From the NCBI GenBank assembly GCA_005881885.1, contig VBDX01000115.1, positions 1 through 32,340 on the forward strand: a stretch of DNA of 32,340 nt, given 5' to 3'. The translations under genes were made by a program, and so were the position numbers. The notes under the pieces are model-generated. The model made no database searches and was not told the DNA's origin. It worked only from the letters and a program-made list of their open reading frames with translations. This document shows, one piece after another, positions 31,451 through 32,340 of this stretch (the first letter of the stretch is position 1; every line of letters starts with the position of its first letter). Source of the stretch: Chloroflexota bacterium (lineage in GTDB: Bacteria > Chloroflexota > Limnocylindria > P2-11E).

Positions 31451-32340
31451 ATGCCCGAATCCCCGAAGACCGCCCCTTCATCCGTCAAGCACACTCTCCG
31501 CCGTGAGGCCGGATCGCGCGTGACGCTCGACGTCGAGGTCGAAGCGGACCGGCTGGCGCGCGCCGCGGATGCCGCGTTCGCGAAGCACGTGCAGCACGCC
31601 AAGATCCCCGGCTTCCGGCCGGGCAAGGCGCCGCGCGCGATGTACGAGCGCACCTACGGAAAGAATCATCTCTGGGAGGACGCGGCCGACGACCTGATGG
31701 ACCAGACCTACCGCGAGATCGTCGACGCAGAAGGATTCGAGCCGATCGATCGGCCCGACGCGAAGGTCACTCAGCTCGAAGAAGGCAAACCGCTTCGCTA
31801 CACGGCGACGGTCGTCGTCCGACCCGAGGTCGCGCTCGGGGACTACCTCGCGCACGGTGCCGCCGTCGCGCCCGAGCCACCGGGGGAGGACGCTGTGGAT
31901 CGGACCATAGCCGCGATGCGGGAGAGCCACGCCCAGCTGCGGCCGGTCGAGCGCCCCGCCCAGAGCGGCGACATCCTGACGGTCGACATCGATGCGTCCC
32001 TCCTCGGCAAGACGCTGCCGCCGTTCGCCCGGAACGCGCACATCGAGGCGGGGAAGGACCTCGGCATCAGCGGCCTCGGCGAGGCGCTCGTCGGCATGAG
32101 GGCGGGCGAGGAAAAGAAGGTCGACCTTACGTTCCCCGACGACGCGAGCGAGGGTGAGCTCACCGGGAAGACCGGCACGTTCAGCATCCGGCCGTCGCAG
32201 GTCGCGGAAAAAGTCCTTCCGCCGCTCGACGACGAGTTCGCGAAGACGGTCGGCGTGGCCGATCTCGCCGGCCTGCGCAAGGCGGTGCGGAACGAGCTCG
32301 CGCACGCCGCCTTCCACGAAGCGCGCGACGACGCCGCGGA
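31451..32340 (+). CDS. tig: Trigger factor, N-terminal part (cut by right edge)
   Basis: The frame starts at ATG 31451 and remains open to the right edge (296 codons visible). Trigger factor is the ribosome-bound chaperone that receives nascent chains and has peptidyl-prolyl isomerase activity. The ribosome-binding domain carries the signature HAKIPGFRPGKAPRAMYER. The PPIase region (~150-245) contains SGDILTVDID and GLGEALVGMRAGEEKKV, with TFPDDAS. The chaperone domain starts LPPLDDEFAKTVG and continues LRKAVRNEL. In many bacteria tig precedes clpP and clpX. The continuation is outside the window. Confidence 0.93.
   Translation, partial: MPESPKTAPSSVKHTLRREAGSRVTLDVEVEADRLARAADAAFAKHVQHAKIPGFRPGKAPRAMYERTYGKNHLWEDAADDLMDQTYREIVDAEGFEPIDRPDAKVTQLEEGKPLRYTATVVVRPEVALGDYLAHGAAVAPEPPGEDAVDRTIAAMRESHAQLRPVERPAQSGDILTVDIDASLLGKTLPPFARNAHIEAGKDLGISGLGEALVGMRAGEEKKVDLTFPDDASEGELTGKTGTFSIRPSQVAEKVLPPLDDEFAKTVGVADLAGLRKAVRNELAHAAFHEARDDAA

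Noticed and set aside
31478-32317. Minus-strand frame opposite the right end
   Set aside because: The plus strand encodes trigger factor with its GFRPGKAP signature, and the antisense frame has shadow-like composition.

Overview
The window is a high-GC, densely packed bacterial chromosome segment with no insertion sequence, phage gene, CRISPR array or plasmid function in view. The gene mix suggests a Chloroflexota-like soil or sediment bacterium: a LysW carrier-protein amino acid pathway, a class II (B12-dependent) ribonucleotide reductase, DUF5679 and DUF5667 proteins, a VanW protein, a GT87 membrane protein, an F420-type nitroreductase and a GerW-like protein. This placement is inferred from gene content only. 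Many start codons are GTG or TTG, and several genes have a TANNNT hexamer 6-10 nt before the start codon and no Shine-Dalgarno, which suggests leaderless mRNAs.

Layout. 1-2935: a long Ala/Glu/Arg coiled-coil protein on the minus strand, divergent from a membrane-anchored receiver-like protein and a small protein whose C-terminal domain resembles that of the coiled-coil protein. 2993-4273: a class III aminotransferase. 4274-7485: nrdJ, with a sigma70-type promoter, a ~190-nt leader that can fold into a pseudoknot, a 31-codon upstream reading frame with six consecutive Leu codons, and a strong terminator. 7759-11994: VanW protein, DUF5667 protein and GT87 membrane protein. 11953-13068 (minus): a CinA-type protein with a degraded C-terminal domain. 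13252-14500: DUF5679 zinc ribbon, CBS-pair protein, tRNA-Lys(CUU) and an F420-type nitroreductase. 14544-16471: membrane-anchored dihaem cytochrome c, convergent with a family 2 glycosyltransferase. 16615-18639: membrane GAF-GGDEF diguanylate cyclase.

18748-24045: lysW-lysX-lysY-(VOC remnant)-lysZ-lysJ-lysK, the whole carrier-bound half of the LysW pathway. It converts alpha-aminoadipate to lysine, or glutamate to ornithine, on the C-terminal glutamate of LysW. The genes overlap by 4-8 nt, except where a truncated VOC-family frame and a new -10-like hexamer separate lysY from lysZ.

24087-28635: a tightly coupled signalling operon encoding a CHASE2-class III adenylate cyclase, a stand-alone GAF protein, a GAF-HD-GYP phosphodiesterase and an MBL-fold hydrolase. 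The HD-GYP protein's GAF domain carries the NKXnFX3DE motif known from cyclic-nucleotide-binding GAF domains. The operon could therefore couple cAMP to c-di-GMP breakdown. With the two GGDEF proteins at 16615-18639 and 29143-30069, second-messenger signalling is a main theme of the window.

28687-32340: GerW-like protein, tRNA-Leu(UAG) on the minus strand, a receiver-GGDDF response regulator, a beta-hydroxyacid dehydrogenase, an acidic protein of unknown function, and the start of tig (trigger factor), which runs off the right edge.
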